Assembly (NCBI GenBank): GCA_020975725.1
Contig: QXJR01000006.1
Span: 310,001-374,000 of the forward strand
Origin: Picocystis sp. L7
Lineage: Eukaryota > Chlorophyta > Picocystophyceae > Picocystales > Picocystaceae
Direction: 5' to 3'
DNA length: 64,000 nucleotides
Shown here: one piece after another, positions 10,867 to 22,165 of the stretch
Layout of the letters: every line of letters starts with the position of its first letter
Position numbering within the stretch: the first letter of the stretch is position 1
Position numbers and translations under genes: made by a program
Notes under the pieces: generated by a model
The model's input: the letters and a program-made list of their open reading frames with translations, nothing else
What the model was told of the DNA's origin: nothing
Database searches by the model: none

Positions 10867-11251
10867 GGCGCCAAGAACGCGCGTGCGAGAGGTGCGCTTC
10901 CAAGCCACTCGAATCCGAAACAATGAACGAAGATGCATTCGTGGCGGCGCCACACCCCCCTCCCCGAAGCTTAACCAAAGGTTAACTGCACACCCCTCCC
11001 TGTCCGACCGGTGCCACCCCCGGGCTTAACTTTCGTGTTCAGGTACCCCCCTTTGGGGGGAGGGTTCCCCTTCGGGGACCGCCTTTATCGGTCCGTGTGT
11101 GCCCCCCTTTGGGGGAGGGGAGGGAGGCCGACGTCGACGTTCGCCATCGCGGTCGAGGCGCACACTTTGGACGCGCGTTTGCGGCTCGAAGGGGCGGGTT
11201 CGGATCGAAAGCAAAGGTGCCCATTTGGAGTGGAAGAGACGAAGGACGAAC
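10867..11251. promoter_or_regulatory. Shared spacer of divergent RPL38 and bS6
   Basis: Contains CTTAACCAAAGGTTAACTG near 10970, an inverted TTAACC pair, and another TTAAC near 11027. It is followed by three GC-rich hairpins: CCCCCCTTTGGGGGG near 11046, TTCCCCTTCGGGGA near 11070 and CCCCCCTTTGGGGGAG near 11103. A bidirectional promoter is inferred from gene orientation. Confidence 0.4.
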
Positions 11252-11907
11252 ATGCGAAACACGTGCGCCATGGGACGCGCGGAAGGGGTCCGAACGGCGG
11301 TCGGAAGGAACCGGAAGGCCGTGGTGAGCCAACGCCGAACGTCCATGACGGCGCACAGGAAGGTCGCGGTGAGCCGGAGCGCGAACGAAGAAACGGTCGG
11401 CGGAACGAAGGTGGAAAGGAAGGCGAGCGAATGGAAGGAACGAAGCTGACGCGTGTGGACGACGCGCGACACCAGGCGGCGGCGAGCCGCGGGAACGTGT
11501 GCGCAGCCTCGAGGACGAGGTCCAAGAAGGAACAGGCGTACGTCCATGCCGAAGGACGCGCGAGCGAACGCACGGAGGAGAGAACGCGCGTGCTGACGCG
11601 AGAGATCGCGTTCAGGTACGAAACCATGCTCGTCCTGCGCCCAGACATCATGGAAGAAGAACAAGACCAAGAACTGGCCAAGATGGAAGCCTTCCTGACC
11701 AAGAACGGTGCCACGGATTTCAAATGCATGGTGCGCGGTAGGCAGCGTATTTCCTATCCCATCCAAGGGGACTGGTTCGGGGTCTACGTACTGTGCACCT
11801 ACAAAGCCCTGCCAACCACTGTACGTGCACTGGAAGAGCAAATGTCCATCCCAGTCGCCGGGAACAGCCAGAAGAACATCGTCCGGCAGATGACCGTCAA
11901 AGTTTGA
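11252..11907 (+). CDS. Organellar ribosomal protein bS6, plastid type likely
   Basis: The region 11605-11907 codes for a complete bacterial-type S6 domain: RYETMLVLRPDI at the start, then RGRQRISYPIQG and the end SQKNIVRQMTVKV, stop TGA. S6 binds the central domain of the small-subunit rRNA. The best model has exon 1 from the ATG at 11252 (MRNTCAMGRAEGVRTAVGRN..., basic, few acids, leader-like) to a GTGAGCC donor after 11368 and an acceptor at 11604 (GCGAGAG), giving 139 residues in frame. A second identical donor 45 nt earlier (after 11323) also keeps the frame. Reading straight through from the ATG at 11431 is the alternative without an intron. Plastid rather than mitochondrial location is inferred from similarity to plant plastid S6. 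Confidence 0.8.
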
Positions 11908-12462
11908 TTCCGCGAAGCGCCCGTAGGATCGAGCAACGGTCGTATCGTGTATCCGGGAGCTTCCTGTAATGACTGGCTCGTACCCAACATATGCGAACGC
12001 CGTTCGTCGATCCTGTCCCTTCTTAAACTCGTGCACGTATCCAGCAGAGGCAGAAAGATGATGGATGGAATCCCACGTTGCTGCTCGTGGATCCTCGCGC
12101 TCGCACAATGTCCCTGTCGAATCATGCACCCTACGTCCTGAAACGATCCTGTATGCCCAACCTGCACTCCAGGGACTGATCCACATGAAGATTGCACCGC
12201 GATTGCGATGGCCAACTCCAGTGGCTGGATCGCGAGCGCCCGATCCTTCGACACCAAATGCAGGAAGGCTGCACCAACGAAAACAGGCAACGAGGGACGG
12301 TCCCGATCGCGCGTGCGTGGCTTCCTGCCTCTTGAACGGCGAATGCATTGAAAAAATCATAGATGAGCGTTTCTCGGTGGGTGGGAGATCTAGGTACTTA
12401 CATTGGGTGAAGGCTTCATGACCGACGATCGGAAGCCCATTGAACGCAACTTATTTCTCGAG
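11908..12462. other. Intergenic between bS6 and POLE 3' end
   Basis: Convergent 3' flanks of bS6 and the polymerase gene. No gene or RNA recognised. Confidence 0.5.
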
Positions 12463-15400
12463 TCAAAAGATGCCGATGGTGTTGTCCTGCCATCTGACCG
12501 TGGAGGACGGGTTGTTCGGTTCCACGTCCCCTACCTGCTGCATGAAACCATCGATGATCGATTGCAGGAGCGGAAAGTTCTGAAGTTCTGCATGCTCTCT
12601 GGCCTGGCGAAGGAGCGCCACCATCGCTGCCGGCGTCTGCAGGATCAACAACTTTCCTCCGCATTGGCACTGCCTATCCAGCCGGCTGCAGCCTACTTGG
12701 GCGCAAGTGCTGCATCTCACATCTTGCACCATGTACGAAGTCATGGCTCTTTCAAGTTGATCCAGGATTGTGGTCTCAATCGCATGCATGTCGTACTTCG
12801 CCTTGCAGTCGGGCACGGCACATTGCCAGCGCCTGCGACGAATTTCCGAGTCCTTCCTCATGTCAATACTTCGCACGTGGCCACAAGCGGTGCAAGTCAC
12901 ATCGCATAGCACACAAATGGGCGAGACCCCGAGTGACTCGTCGGCGCAAGGTGTGTCGTCCGTGTAGAATACACGCGAAACTTTGGCACAGAATTCTTCG
13001 ACAGGGACCCTTGCAGCCTTCTCAAACCTGAGCATTTCAAACAAGGCGGCAAGGTACTTGTTGGAAACATCCATATCCGCCCCAATGCTGGCCTTGAGCT
13101 CTGCCTTTGATAAGCTTTGGCCGACCGCGTTCAGCTTCTGCGCACCTGGAATCTCCCTGCTGAGCACTTCCACACATTTATGGAATGCGGTCCCGGTCAA
13201 GTATTCGCCCACGGTGGCATCCCAGCTTCCGGGCAGAGTGCCCTCTTCTGCGCTTTCTGCAGAGGCATCGCCAACAGTGTAAAGTTCTTCTACTTCACTG
13301 CCCAATGCATGCATGGCATGTGGTGCACGACCTGCAGGGGCAAGACGAATGAAACCCGACAGTATCTGAACCCACAGTCGTTGCAAGGGCTTGGACATTC
13401 CACTGATAAGTGTCCAGCAACTCTTGAGTGACTCGTTTCGCTCGGCCAGGCTTTCTTCATGTTGGCCAGTGCTGCCTGACTCTGCATGCATCTGTCGGTG
13501 AACCCCCCCGTAGTTGTATAGGTCTTTGAATAATAAAACCTTCCACTGTTCCGTGATTTCAAAGTGAATGTGTGAGAACTGTTCTCTTGATCGAACCGTA
13601 GTGAGAGCAAATTTCACACGGTCAAGTGCTGCGTTGTACTCTTGCACTTTGGTGTATACGAGTAGAGTGCTTGAGTCTGCGTAAACTACTTGCAGGCCAT
13701 GGTCTTCTATTTCTGCAACCAGGAGGACCAGGGCTTTTCCCATCAAGTACTTGACGGCAACTTGGAGCAGCGGATCGTGAAACCTGGACAATGGTGAACA
13801 GACCCAACGATAAAGGTTCAAAAGTAAGTTATTTGCGTGTGTTTGGTTGTATTTGGTTGCGTCTTCCAACCAAGCTTCAACGAGGCCCTTCAAAACATTC
13901 AGAGCGCTTGCCGCTTCTGAGCAGTCGCATGCAGCAAATTGTTCCAACCCGGAGCTTCCCATCTGAGCCTCTTCAATCAACGAACGGTTGCATACTGCAT
14001 CAACATCGAGATGACTCAAACGAATTTCCACGACAACACCCCTGTAAAGCCCCGGTTTGACAATATTAACGTTCAACTTCAAGTCAACAGAGCACTGGTC
14101 ATCCAGTTCTCCTCCACCAAGATCCGGCAATGCCGTGTCAGAAGCCCATGACACCATTCCAGCCTCTCTCAAGCGCCTAGCAAACAAAACGTCCGCTGTG
14201 TATATTAGTGCATCTCCTTCAAATGCTCCAGCAGGAATGCAGGCATAATTAGCCAAATCAAGCCTTTCATGAAACCAAGCAATTGCTTCCAAAGAGCATG
14301 CAAACCCCTTCCTGGCGGCAATAGATTTCCACTGCAGGCCATCGAGGCTTCCGCCAAGGTCCTTGCGTGGCAAGGTGACACTGGGCAGTTCCTTCAGGAG
14401 CTGCGTAAAAGGCCCAGATGGGCCCAGCACACCGGGAGGACCATCCAGAAGCAAGAGGGAATTGGAAAGCTTTTGTCCAACCACATCGCGCAACCGACTT
14501 CGCAATCGTTGCATTGCTTCTTCAAAAGCTGTCAAATATTCAACATTCACGCCACACTCAAGGGGTATGGGCAGCACCTGCGCACCGCCGTTAACCATCG
14601 AATTCGCTTGCTGCTGGTACATGCGCCTTGCTGCACCAGCAGAGACTTCTTTCACAACTGCTGGCTCCACAAAGTATACAGTTGCTTCTTGAAGGGCTGG
14701 CATGTACAAAACAATACATGCCTTTGTACCTTCTACTACGAGGTGCACTACGGCACAATTTGGTAGTGCGCCTTTGGACAGATACGGAAAGTCTGCAGTG
14801 GACTTCATTTGAAGTGAAGACAAGTCAAGCAGCCCTCCAGCCACACTGTCTTGAGTTCCTGCCTGCAACGTACAAACACAACCAGCTGCAACTACAGCGT
14901 CGAATGAAAGATCTGATTTACTCTGGAAAACTTCACGTACACAATCTTGTGCTAGGAGCGCTGATCTTCCACCAACACCAAGAAAATCTTGCTCGGCAAC
15001 TGTACACTCGTAGAGAAGAGAGGAAGAGGAGGAATGAGGAGCAATGCGATTTGACTTGCAGACGGGCCAGTTGCAGGTCAAGTTCCCTCCCATCAGCCTC
15101 AAATAAAGCTTTCTTGGCACAAACAGGCTGGTGTTGTATAGAGCACCATCGACAAGAAACCACATGTCAAACATCCCCGGCTTGACTTGGGGCACTAGGT
15201 TTAGTACCTGCCAGCAGGCATTCTGGGTAGCAACCTGTTGCATTTGAAAGAATTTCTTGACATTTTTTGCGGATGTATTTGCATGGTGCTGTTCCACTGC
15301 CTCACTACGACCACCTTGGCGTCTTTTTTTTATGTTAGCATTAAGTTGCCCCCACTTCCTCTTTCTCCACTTTAACCACCCTCGGTAATCATGGCTCCGT

Positions 15401-18400
15401 CTTGGTATTTCCTCCTGCTCTGTTCTTCGCGAAACCATCGGAAGAACCGTACAAGGCGAGGGTTGGCATGGCCCTTCTTTGGAGCTTGGTTGTAACGATG
15501 GGCTCCCTCCACCAGCAGCAGGGTCTATACCACTTGCAGGAGCCTTGGAAAACATTTCACTCACTTTCCTCTGCTTGTGTGTGTCGACTTTCTCTTTCAA
15601 TCTCTTGAAAAGCCAGTCTGGATGTTTGATACGGGGAACAGGGTTGGGAACACCCTGCAGTGCGGCTGGAATAGTGATGATCTTCTGGATGGTGCTTCCA
15701 AGGCGGGAAGCATAGTAGTCCCAATCTAGAACTTCTTTTGGATCAGGCACAACCGATGTGTCTTGAGCAAAGCGTGCATCCTTCGTCCATTTCTGCAAAA
15801 AGGCACACGCAACAGCAGGCTCTGCAGAGAAGATACTGACTGGAATAGCCCTCTCGCTGATCGATGTTCCTTCTGGCTTTTGGGCGATAATGTAGGTGCA
15901 TTTCAATCCCTTGTCTTTTAAGTGGGTATCACCCAGAAATTCGGATATTCTCTTTGCCGTCGTAAGGGCGCAGCTCTTTCGACCCCCGTACGCGTCAAGT
16001 GCCTTTGACATGGTGCTACTCTCAGATATTAGATCAAGCAGCTCCTCCCTGTCCAAGCACCCTCCTTGCGTATCAAGCATATCCAACCAACGGTTCGCAA
16101 CCTGTGCCACGGCCTCGTAGCATTCTTCAAGCGTTTCTCCGTAAAGAAAGCAGCCAAATACCTCGGATTGAAATATCTTCACCAGCTTGAGCTCGCCCCT
16201 TCGCTTCAGTTCAAAGCCCTTCAGTTCTGAAAGCTTCCTATCCAGATTGAAGACAGCGTAACGTTTCTTCAGCAGTTTGTCTTCTTCCTTACTTGCTGGA
16301 AGCACCATGGCCAGGTATGGTCCGTCGACTTCAAACTCAATGCTGCATCGGCTGGATGTTCGATACTGTAACTGGGCAGGGTCGACCAAATCCTGGTATT
16401 GGTGGTTGGTCTGGCTTTCTGCAACGTCGGCATTCAGTATCGCACAGGGATAGGAAAACTCGACGCATTTAGCCTTGATACCCTCTTTGGGCTTGAGCAT
16501 ATATGTCTCAGGAAAGCTTTCAGGAAGGCAACACCAGATGCCATCGGTATCAAGTTCAAGAGGCTTCCCGACTTGTTCGATCAGTTGTCTTGCTCTTTGA
16601 ATGACCTTAGCTCCCGTGTGGGTTACAACGCCAGCCATTTCCATCGAGTACCATCTGGCTCCTTTCCTCATGACATAACCATAGAAGCTATTGAGGATAC
16701 ACTTATGGGCAAGTTGCAGTGAATCGAAAAGTATGCACATGTCTTCAGCTTCCTGGACTTTTACCAGATTCCCTTCAAGTTTCGCGTCTTTCAAGGCAGT
16801 GTTCCACTTTTTATTCAAAGCCTTGTACTCGTAACGCCGGTCCCGGAACTTTTGAACTGTGTTTACGTAGAAAGGATTCTCTCGCTGACAAATGCCGGCG
16901 ACCCTTTGCTCAACTGCTGGCTTGTTACTAACCCTTTTGTATACTTTCTGACAATAGGACTTCAAACGATCGATGACTTTGGTTTGCGAACCTTGAGACA
17001 AGAATCTTTTACCAGTCCATTGTTGCTTGCCGAAAGTACCAACTTGGTTGCTTTCGTTTTCCACTTGCGCCTTCACCTGCATGTACTCGGACTTAGATAA
17101 AGCATATGTTTCACCTCGCCAAGTCCACTCCATGTTCTTCAGGCAAGTTTTACCAGGTGCATTAAAATCACAAGCAAAGCAGTCTTGTTCACTAACAACA
17201 GATGGTGGCTGCAGCCTATTAGTGAGGATGATATTGGGGTACATAGCTGAAACATCCAAGTGATATATGAGAGGCTTCTCGGTGCGTACAGGTTTGTCCA
17301 TTAATTCTGCTAACCTTGTTTTGATGGCCTCCTTTACCTCAGAATAGTTCTCAACATCCTCTGCTTTTAGATTCTCCTTTTCTAAGGCAAAACCCATATC
17401 CCTATCCAGCCGATCCATCAGCATCTGAAAGGCCGTGGGTTGCAACCGGAAATGAGTTGGTATGTCAGCCCGGAAGACTCCAGACTCCAAGCACTCCACG
17501 TGGCCGCCAATGTAAGTTTCTGACTCAAGCAGGTGTTCCTTGTGGAATTTCTCAGCCGCCCTTGCAGCCTTGTTGGGGCAGATGATGTTCCCAGCAAACG
17601 CTTCAACCATCAGTAAACTCTCACAGAGTGTACCAGAACCCTTGCGCAGAACATCATCTGGTGGCATCGGAATGATGTTCGAAAGGGAGAAAATGAATGG
17701 GTGAACGTAGGTCATGTACAGGTAGTATGTTGCGACTGCATCAGAGACTGAGTACGTGGCCATAAGCTGTGGCTGTTCCACGGCAAACCTCGTCATATTT
17801 TCAGGGTCAACTTCCACAGGATTGTATCCGAGTTTGGCCCTAGTGACTGCCTTCAGACTTTGTGAGCCTTGTGGCAGGTAGGAATCTCTCTTGACCCAGT
17901 AAAAGCAATCCATGTGAAGCGCATGCGGGCTTTTGCATTCTTTTAGCCCATCGTCAAAGAAGAAGCCAATCTGATCCCTCATATCTAGTCCCAGAATCTC
18001 GGCCCGGCTCTGAATGAAAGGCCAATCAAAGAAATCTCCATTGTATGTCACAAAAATGCTTGGCTTGGCTTTCTTCATGTGGACAAACCATTGCCGAAGC
18101 AATTCATACTCATTGTCAACATTTAAAACCTTGAATGGGCCCTGGTATTCCTGTTTGGGTGAGTAAGTGAAGTCTTCAATGTGCTGTGATACTATTTGCC
18201 TGTTCACAATCAAGTACCCTTGCTTGTCCATCATGTAGGATATCATATATATCTGGTCGAAATCTGCATTGGGGAACTGCAGAGGGAGCTTGGTCGTTTC
18301 TATGTCAAAGGCACAAACGATTGGATCTGCACGCTGCAGGAGGTCGGGCCTGTGCAGCAGTGAAATTTGACCTGCTTTCGCTTCCACAGTATACCATTGC

Positions 18401-19116
18401 CCGCAGCGCACGTTTTCATCGATGCAAAATCTTATGTGATACGGCACATCGTACTCCCTCAGCTCGGTGATGAAGCAAAGTGGGTCGCTGTCTTGTTGCC
18501 TTCCCCGCTTGCCGTTTTTCCCCTTGTAAACCATGCTGGGTTGATCTCTCCCGGAAAGGCCACGCTCCGTCTTTTTCTTTGAAACGTAACCAGATAGCTC
18601 CTCCCTGACTTCCATCAGGTGTTGAACGCTTTGAAATGACACTTTGAGAAAGATAGCTTTCTTTCCAGAGAGATGGTTTTTCATGTCCAAGTCTTCCTTC
18701 TGGGCCTGTTCTACATCTGCGATCAGGCCTTCGAATCTTCGCCTGAGGTTGCCTTCGACCACTTGTTCGCAGTCCTGTTCTACTCGTAGGAAGAAATACG
18801 GTTTGAATTTGATCCTGCATCGAAAGTTCGAACCGTCTGGACTGACGAAGTAGCACATGACGGCACTGGGTTCCTTCCCGCGTTCTTGTCCACCTCCTTT
18901 GGCGGTTCCGAGGTTGTACAGCCATCCCAGCTTCTTCTCGCCTTCTTCGACCCCTTCGAACTCCACCACGCCTTCCATGGTGCCTTTCGGCGCCTCGTGC
19001 TTCACGTGATCGCGACGCTTTCGTGCGCCAGACGAAATGGCGCCAAACGACCAAAGCAGGCAAAGCACGAGGTTCGAACCCCTCCTTCCCACAAATCCCA
19101 AACTGATCCATCCCAC
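12463..19116 (-). CDS. POLE: DNA polymerase epsilon catalytic subunit
   Basis: An uninterrupted 2217-residue frame, close to the human protein (2286). The N-terminal half is a B-family polymerase: exonuclease acids in FDIETTKLPLQF (about 270-281), the epsilon-type block VTYNGDFFDWPF, polymerase motif A with DVSAMYPNIILTNRLQPP, motif B in LNSFYGYVMRKGARW, motif C in LDTDGIW, and DWDYYASRLGSTIQKIIT near the end of the catalytic core. The C-terminal half is the inactive polymerase repeat and ends in two Cys clusters (CDVTCTACGH... and CSTCAQVGC...CQCGG), the zinc and Fe-S sites that hold the other subunits. Function: leading-strand replication in the nucleus, with proofreading. The first ATG is at 19116; an ATG 46 codons later (MEGVVEFEGV) starts closer to the conserved part. 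A 6.65-kb gene without an intron is unusual for this family in plants. Confidence 0.97.
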   Translation of the reverse strand: MGWISLGFVGRRGSNLVLCLLWSFGAISSGARKRRDHVKHEAPKGTMEGVVEFEGVEEGEKKLGWLYNLGTAKGGGQERGKEPSAVMCYFVSPDGSNFRCRIKFKPYFFLRVEQDCEQVVEGNLRRRFEGLIADVEQAQKEDLDMKNHLSGKKAIFLKVSFQSVQHLMEVREELSGYVSKKKTERGLSGRDQPSMVYKGKNGKRGRQQDSDPLCFITELREYDVPYHIRFCIDENVRCGQWYTVEAKAGQISLLHRPDLLQRADPIVCAFDIETTKLPLQFPNADFDQIYMISYMMDKQGYLIVNRQIVSQHIEDFTYSPKQEYQGPFKVLNVDNEYELLRQWFVHMKKAKPSIFVTYNGDFFDWPFIQSRAEILGLDMRDQIGFFFDDGLKECKSPHALHMDCFYWVKRDSYLPQGSQSLKAVTRAKLGYNPVEVDPENMTRFAVEQPQLMATYSVSDAVATYYLYMTYVHPFIFSLSNIIPMPPDDVLRKGSGTLCESLLMVEAFAGNIICPNKAARAAEKFHKEHLLESETYIGGHVECLESGVFRADIPTHFRLQPTAFQMLMDRLDRDMGFALEKENLKAEDVENYSEVKEAIKTRLAELMDKPVRTEKPLIYHLDVSAMYPNIILTNRLQPPSVVSEQDCFACDFNAPGKTCLKNMEWTWRGETYALSKSEYMQVKAQVENESNQVGTFGKQQWTGKRFLSQGSQTKVIDRLKSYCQKVYKRVSNKPAVEQRVAGICQRENPFYVNTVQKFRDRRYEYKALNKKWNTALKDAKLEGNLVKVQEAEDMCILFDSLQLAHKCILNSFYGYVMRKGARWYSMEMAGVVTHTGAKVIQRARQLIEQVGKPLELDTDGIWCCLPESFPETYMLKPKEGIKAKCVEFSYPCAILNADVAESQTNHQYQDLVDPAQLQYRTSSRCSIEFEVDGPYLAMVLPASKEEDKLLKKRYAVFNLDRKLSELKGFELKRRGELKLVKIFQSEVFGCFLYGETLEECYEAVAQVANRWLDMLDTQGGCLDREELLDLISESSTMSKALDAYGGRKSCALTTAKRISEFLGDTHLKDKGLKCTYIIAQKPEGTSISERAIPVSIFSAEPAVACAFLQKWTKDARFAQDTSVVPDPKEVLDWDYYASRLGSTIQKIITIPAALQGVPNPVPRIKHPDWLFKRLKEKVDTHKQRKVSEMFSKAPASGIDPAAGGGSPSLQPSSKEGPCQPSPCTVLPMVSRRTEQEEIPRRSHDYRGWLKWRKRKWGQLNANIKKRRQGGRSEAVEQHHANTSAKNVKKFFQMQQVATQNACWQVLNLVPQVKPGMFDMWFLVDGALYNTSLFVPRKLYLRLMGGNLTCNWPVCKSNRIAPHSSSSSLLYECTVAEQDFLGVGGRSALLAQDCVREVFQSKSDLSFDAVVAAGCVCTLQAGTQDSVAGGLLDLSSLQMKSTADFPYLSKGALPNCAVVHLVVEGTKACIVLYMPALQEATVYFVEPAVVKEVSAGAARRMYQQQANSMVNGGAQVLPIPLECGVNVEYLTAFEEAMQRLRSRLRDVVGQKLSNSLLLLDGPPGVLGPSGPFTQLLKELPSVTLPRKDLGGSLDGLQWKSIAARKGFACSLEAIAWFHERLDLANYACIPAGAFEGDALIYTADVLFARRLREAGMVSWASDTALPDLGGGELDDQCSVDLKLNVNIVKPGLYRGVVVEIRLSHLDVDAVCNRSLIEEAQMGSSGLEQFAACDCSEAASALNVLKGLVEAWLEDATKYNQTHANNLLLNLYRWVCSPLSRFHDPLLQVAVKYLMGKALVLLVAEIEDHGLQVVYADSSTLLVYTKVQEYNAALDRVKFALTTVRSREQFSHIHFEITEQWKVLLFKDLYNYGGVHRQMHAESGSTGQHEESLAERNESLKSCWTLISGMSKPLQRLWVQILSGFIRLAPAGRAPHAMHALGSEVEELYTVGDASAESAEEGTLPGSWDATVGEYLTGTAFHKCVEVLSREIPGAQKLNAVGQSLSKAELKASIGADMDVSNKYLAALFEMLRFEKAARVPVEEFCAKVSRVFYTDDTPCADESLGVSPICVLCDVTCTACGHVRSIDMRKDSEIRRRRWQCAVPDCKAKYDMHAIETTILDQLERAMTSYMVQDVRCSTCAQVGCSRLDRQCQCGGKLLILQTPAAMVALLRQAREHAELQNFPLLQSIIDGFMQQVGDVEPNNPSSTVRWQDNTIGIF

Positions 19117-20660
19117 CCCTACGACATTGACGATCCAGATCTAAACGAAATCCGGAAGACAGATCCAGATGGATTGATCCGAACGGGATCCTGATAGCCT
19201 CTTCGGTGCTGGGAAGGAAGATCCCGACGAAATCTTTCCCGCCACCGCGGGGTTCGAAGGGATGGGAAAGCCGAGGAAAGGTTCGATCGATCCTGGGTCG
19301 TACCGGGCCCCTTGAAAGGGAGGGCCTGGTACAGACCCAGGCAGAGCACAAGGGAAAGGAAGAGTGGACGAGGAAAGCTTCGCGTGTCAGGCTGTCGAAA
19401 GAAAGCGGATGGAAGCGTGGAATACAATTTTCACGTTGGAACGCAAGGAATAAGTGAGCGAAGAAGCACACGCGCCGAACAATGACGACACTGTCGACGT
19501 GATTCGAAATCGAGGGAGAGGGGGACACATCTATCCTAGGAGCACGTGGTTCTCCTTTCCAAGTACTTGGCCATGCGATGGATCATTGGAAGGCGATCCT
19601 CTGACGATATGAGGCGCAGGTGTCGGTTCCAATGGATCGGCCTTGTCTTCTTCTGCACGTGTACGCCGTTCACATTTGACAAGCTTAGACACGGCTCGTC
19701 AACCCTTGCGCATTTCCACCAATGTGCAATCTCCCGTTGAAAGGAGCTGGCCATGGCATGACATCCGCCCCTGCCATGGACAGTGGTCTTCATTCGTGGT
19801 GGAACGGCTTTGGTTCACGTTCACTAATGCGCTTTTTGAGGGGGTCCTTCGGATCGACATCCATCTCCCTTGGACAACAACGGGATGAGGGGGATCCACG
19901 TGGAGGACCCGAGGGACCTCGACGGCACACGTACCAGGGACGGGCAATACCCTGAACCGATCCCGGTTCTCTCCGGACAGTCTTACCGCTCGTTGCAGAG
20001 GATGATCCCGGCACGGTCTCCCAGCCGGGATGGGGCTGGGGTGGGCGAGGATCCTCTGCGGTCGTTGTTCCCAGGTCCGCGGCATCGAATCCGTACGTCC
20101 CATTCCCCCCGCATCGATGGGGTCGCCTTCGTCCGCGTCCCGCAGAGGACGGCGCCCGACCGATCCGGACGTCTCCGGGTTCCCCCTTTCGACGTTTCCT
20201 TATTGAACCCGAATCCTGCTCCTTTCCGGACCAGGTCCATCGGGGTTCCAAAGGATTGGTGTGTCCATCGACGTCGCAAACGACCGTCGGATTCACACTT
20301 CGCCACGAAAGGAAGCGCGCATTCGTCGCCGGTTCGCGCGTTCCACGGCGCAGGATAGCGCATTTGGAGGCTGCCATCGCATCCAGAAGCGAACGGTGAA
20401 TCGATTGGTGTGCGGAAACCTCCAGAGGAAGCTAAGAGAAGGAAAGAGGTCGAACACGAATTACGGACGTGCAGAGAAGGGACCATACGTCGTGCATCGC
20501 AGCGAGTATTTGACATCGGCGAGTGCAATTGGCTGCTGCGAACAACCACAGCACAAGATTCGTGAGGGAGAAGCTTCGAAGGACCGTTTGCGTCGCTAGG
20601 AGACGACGGATTGGCCCGGTCTCGCCCAGAATCCTTGGTGGATAGAGGGGAAGAAACACT
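19117..20660. other. Intergenic, no gene recognised
   Basis: Divergent upstream regions of POLE and the phosphatase. Several open frames exist on both strands (for example 19983-20825 minus) but none has a recognisable domain. A GGTTCGAACCCC word near 19072 resembles a tRNA B box, but no tRNA fold surrounds it. Confidence 0.45.
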
Positions 20661-22165
20661 ATGATTCCAGTGGAGAAGTCCGCTAACATCCGCATACCGA
20701 AGCTGCGTCGAATCGTGCGATTGCCTCGTGCTGCTGGAGGATTCAGCGATGTGCAGGAGACCCGTGCGTCTGGTGAACAGCTGCCATTGACACTCGAGTC
20801 TCTGCATGCGCACACTCGATCTCACTATGCTGCCTATCGGCTCATCGGCGGACGTGACGTAGGGGAGAGTGGACCAGGAAGAGAAAGAATTTCCCCAGCA
20901 ATGGGCTTGTCACAACCATCTTCGATCACAAGGATCGAAACCAATGGACGCGTTGTTGCAGGTACGCTTTCGACCATCAAGGGGGGATGTACGCGAGTGG
21001 GTGGGGTTTTGCACGTCAGTACTGAGAGTGTTCTGCAGAAATGCACCTATGGTTGTGCTGCTCCCATATCTGATGCAACAGCATGGAACCGCTATGAGCG
21101 TTAGCTCTTGGGGGGCTTGAATGTTTGTTCCGTGCCTAGCAGGAGACGTTGGATATAATCCTTGTGTCTGTTGAACGAGGTGCTCATTGGTGTGGCAGCA
21201 GGAAACCGGGATGTGGGAAATCATGCACGTGTTCTCCGCTTTCTTGGGTATGGACTGACATATTGTTTGCTTTCTACTCTATGGCAGTCGGTGACGTTCA
21301 TGGAGATTTGCTGCAGACATGGAGAATCCTGATGGCGTGTGGAGTGTTGAAGGAAGGAGAAAATGGAGAGGCGGTGTGGTGTGGAGGCGACACGATTCTC
21401 GTGCAGTGTGGGGATATTTTGGACCGTGGAGATCATGAAATCGCCATTGTTGTGCTGCTAAGAGAGCTCCATCACCAGGCAGTAGAACAGGGTGGTGCTG
21501 TGTATATTCTGAACGGAAACCACGAGAGTTTGAATGTCTGTGGCGATTTTCGATACGTTACGGCCGGCGCTTTCATTGAGTCTTCGGTTTGTGCAGGATA
21601 CGACATGGTGGATGTGGATGGTAGTTGGGAGGGGCACTTGAGGTCAAGAGTTGCCCTTTTTCGCCCCGGGGGTCCAGTTGCAAGAGAATTGGCTCACAAT
21701 CACACCGTGCTTGTGATAAACGACACTGTTTTTGTGCATGGCGGACTAGTTCCAGAGCACGTTGAGTATGGATTGGAAAAGTTAAATCAGGATGTTACTG
21801 ATTGGATGTTGGGAAGACCGGACAGTTCGGGGCACTTGTGTGGCGTCCCAGAACTTGCAACAGGAGGTCAAACAAGTGTAATGTGGAATCGGGCGTACTC
21901 AAGAGAGTATTATCCTTCGTTACAAGATCGTCTCAGGGCATGCTTGCTGCTTGAAGACACTCTGAAAAGGGTTGGTTGCAAACGTCTGGTCGTGGGGCAC
22001 ACTCCTCAGACACGTGGCATCAATGGGGAATGTGGTGGTAAAGTCTGGCGTGTAGACACAGGACTGTCCAGAGGTGTGCTAGGTGGCGTGGTGGAGGCGC
22101 TGGAGATTTTACCTCCAGCAGCGCAGGCTGGAGAGATCGCAGTGCGAATAATCAAGGAAATATAG
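20661..22165 (+). CDS. Shewanella-like protein phosphatase (PPP family), two exons
   Basis: Exon 1 (20661-20961) ends ETNGRVVA plus one base at a GGTACGC donor. Exon 2 (21288-22165) resumes at an ATGGCAG acceptor with VGDVHGD, restoring the PPP metal-binding motif GDxHG across the junction. The 392-residue product continues with GDILDRG, LNGNHESLNVCGDFRYVT (the GDFRYV block is specific to the SLP group), FVHGGLVPEHVEYGLEKLN and VVGHTPQTRGIN. SLP1 proteins of plants are plastid Ser/Thr phosphatases of bacterial origin. The roughly 95 residues before the domain could hold a plastid leader, but are not strongly typical. The intron is 326 nt. The domain assignment is secure; the start and location are inferred. 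Confidence 0.88.

Noticed and set aside
19060-19090. GGTTCGAACCCC, resembling a tRNA B box
   Set aside because: No matching acceptor stem, D arm or anticodon arm in the preceding 70 bases on either strand.
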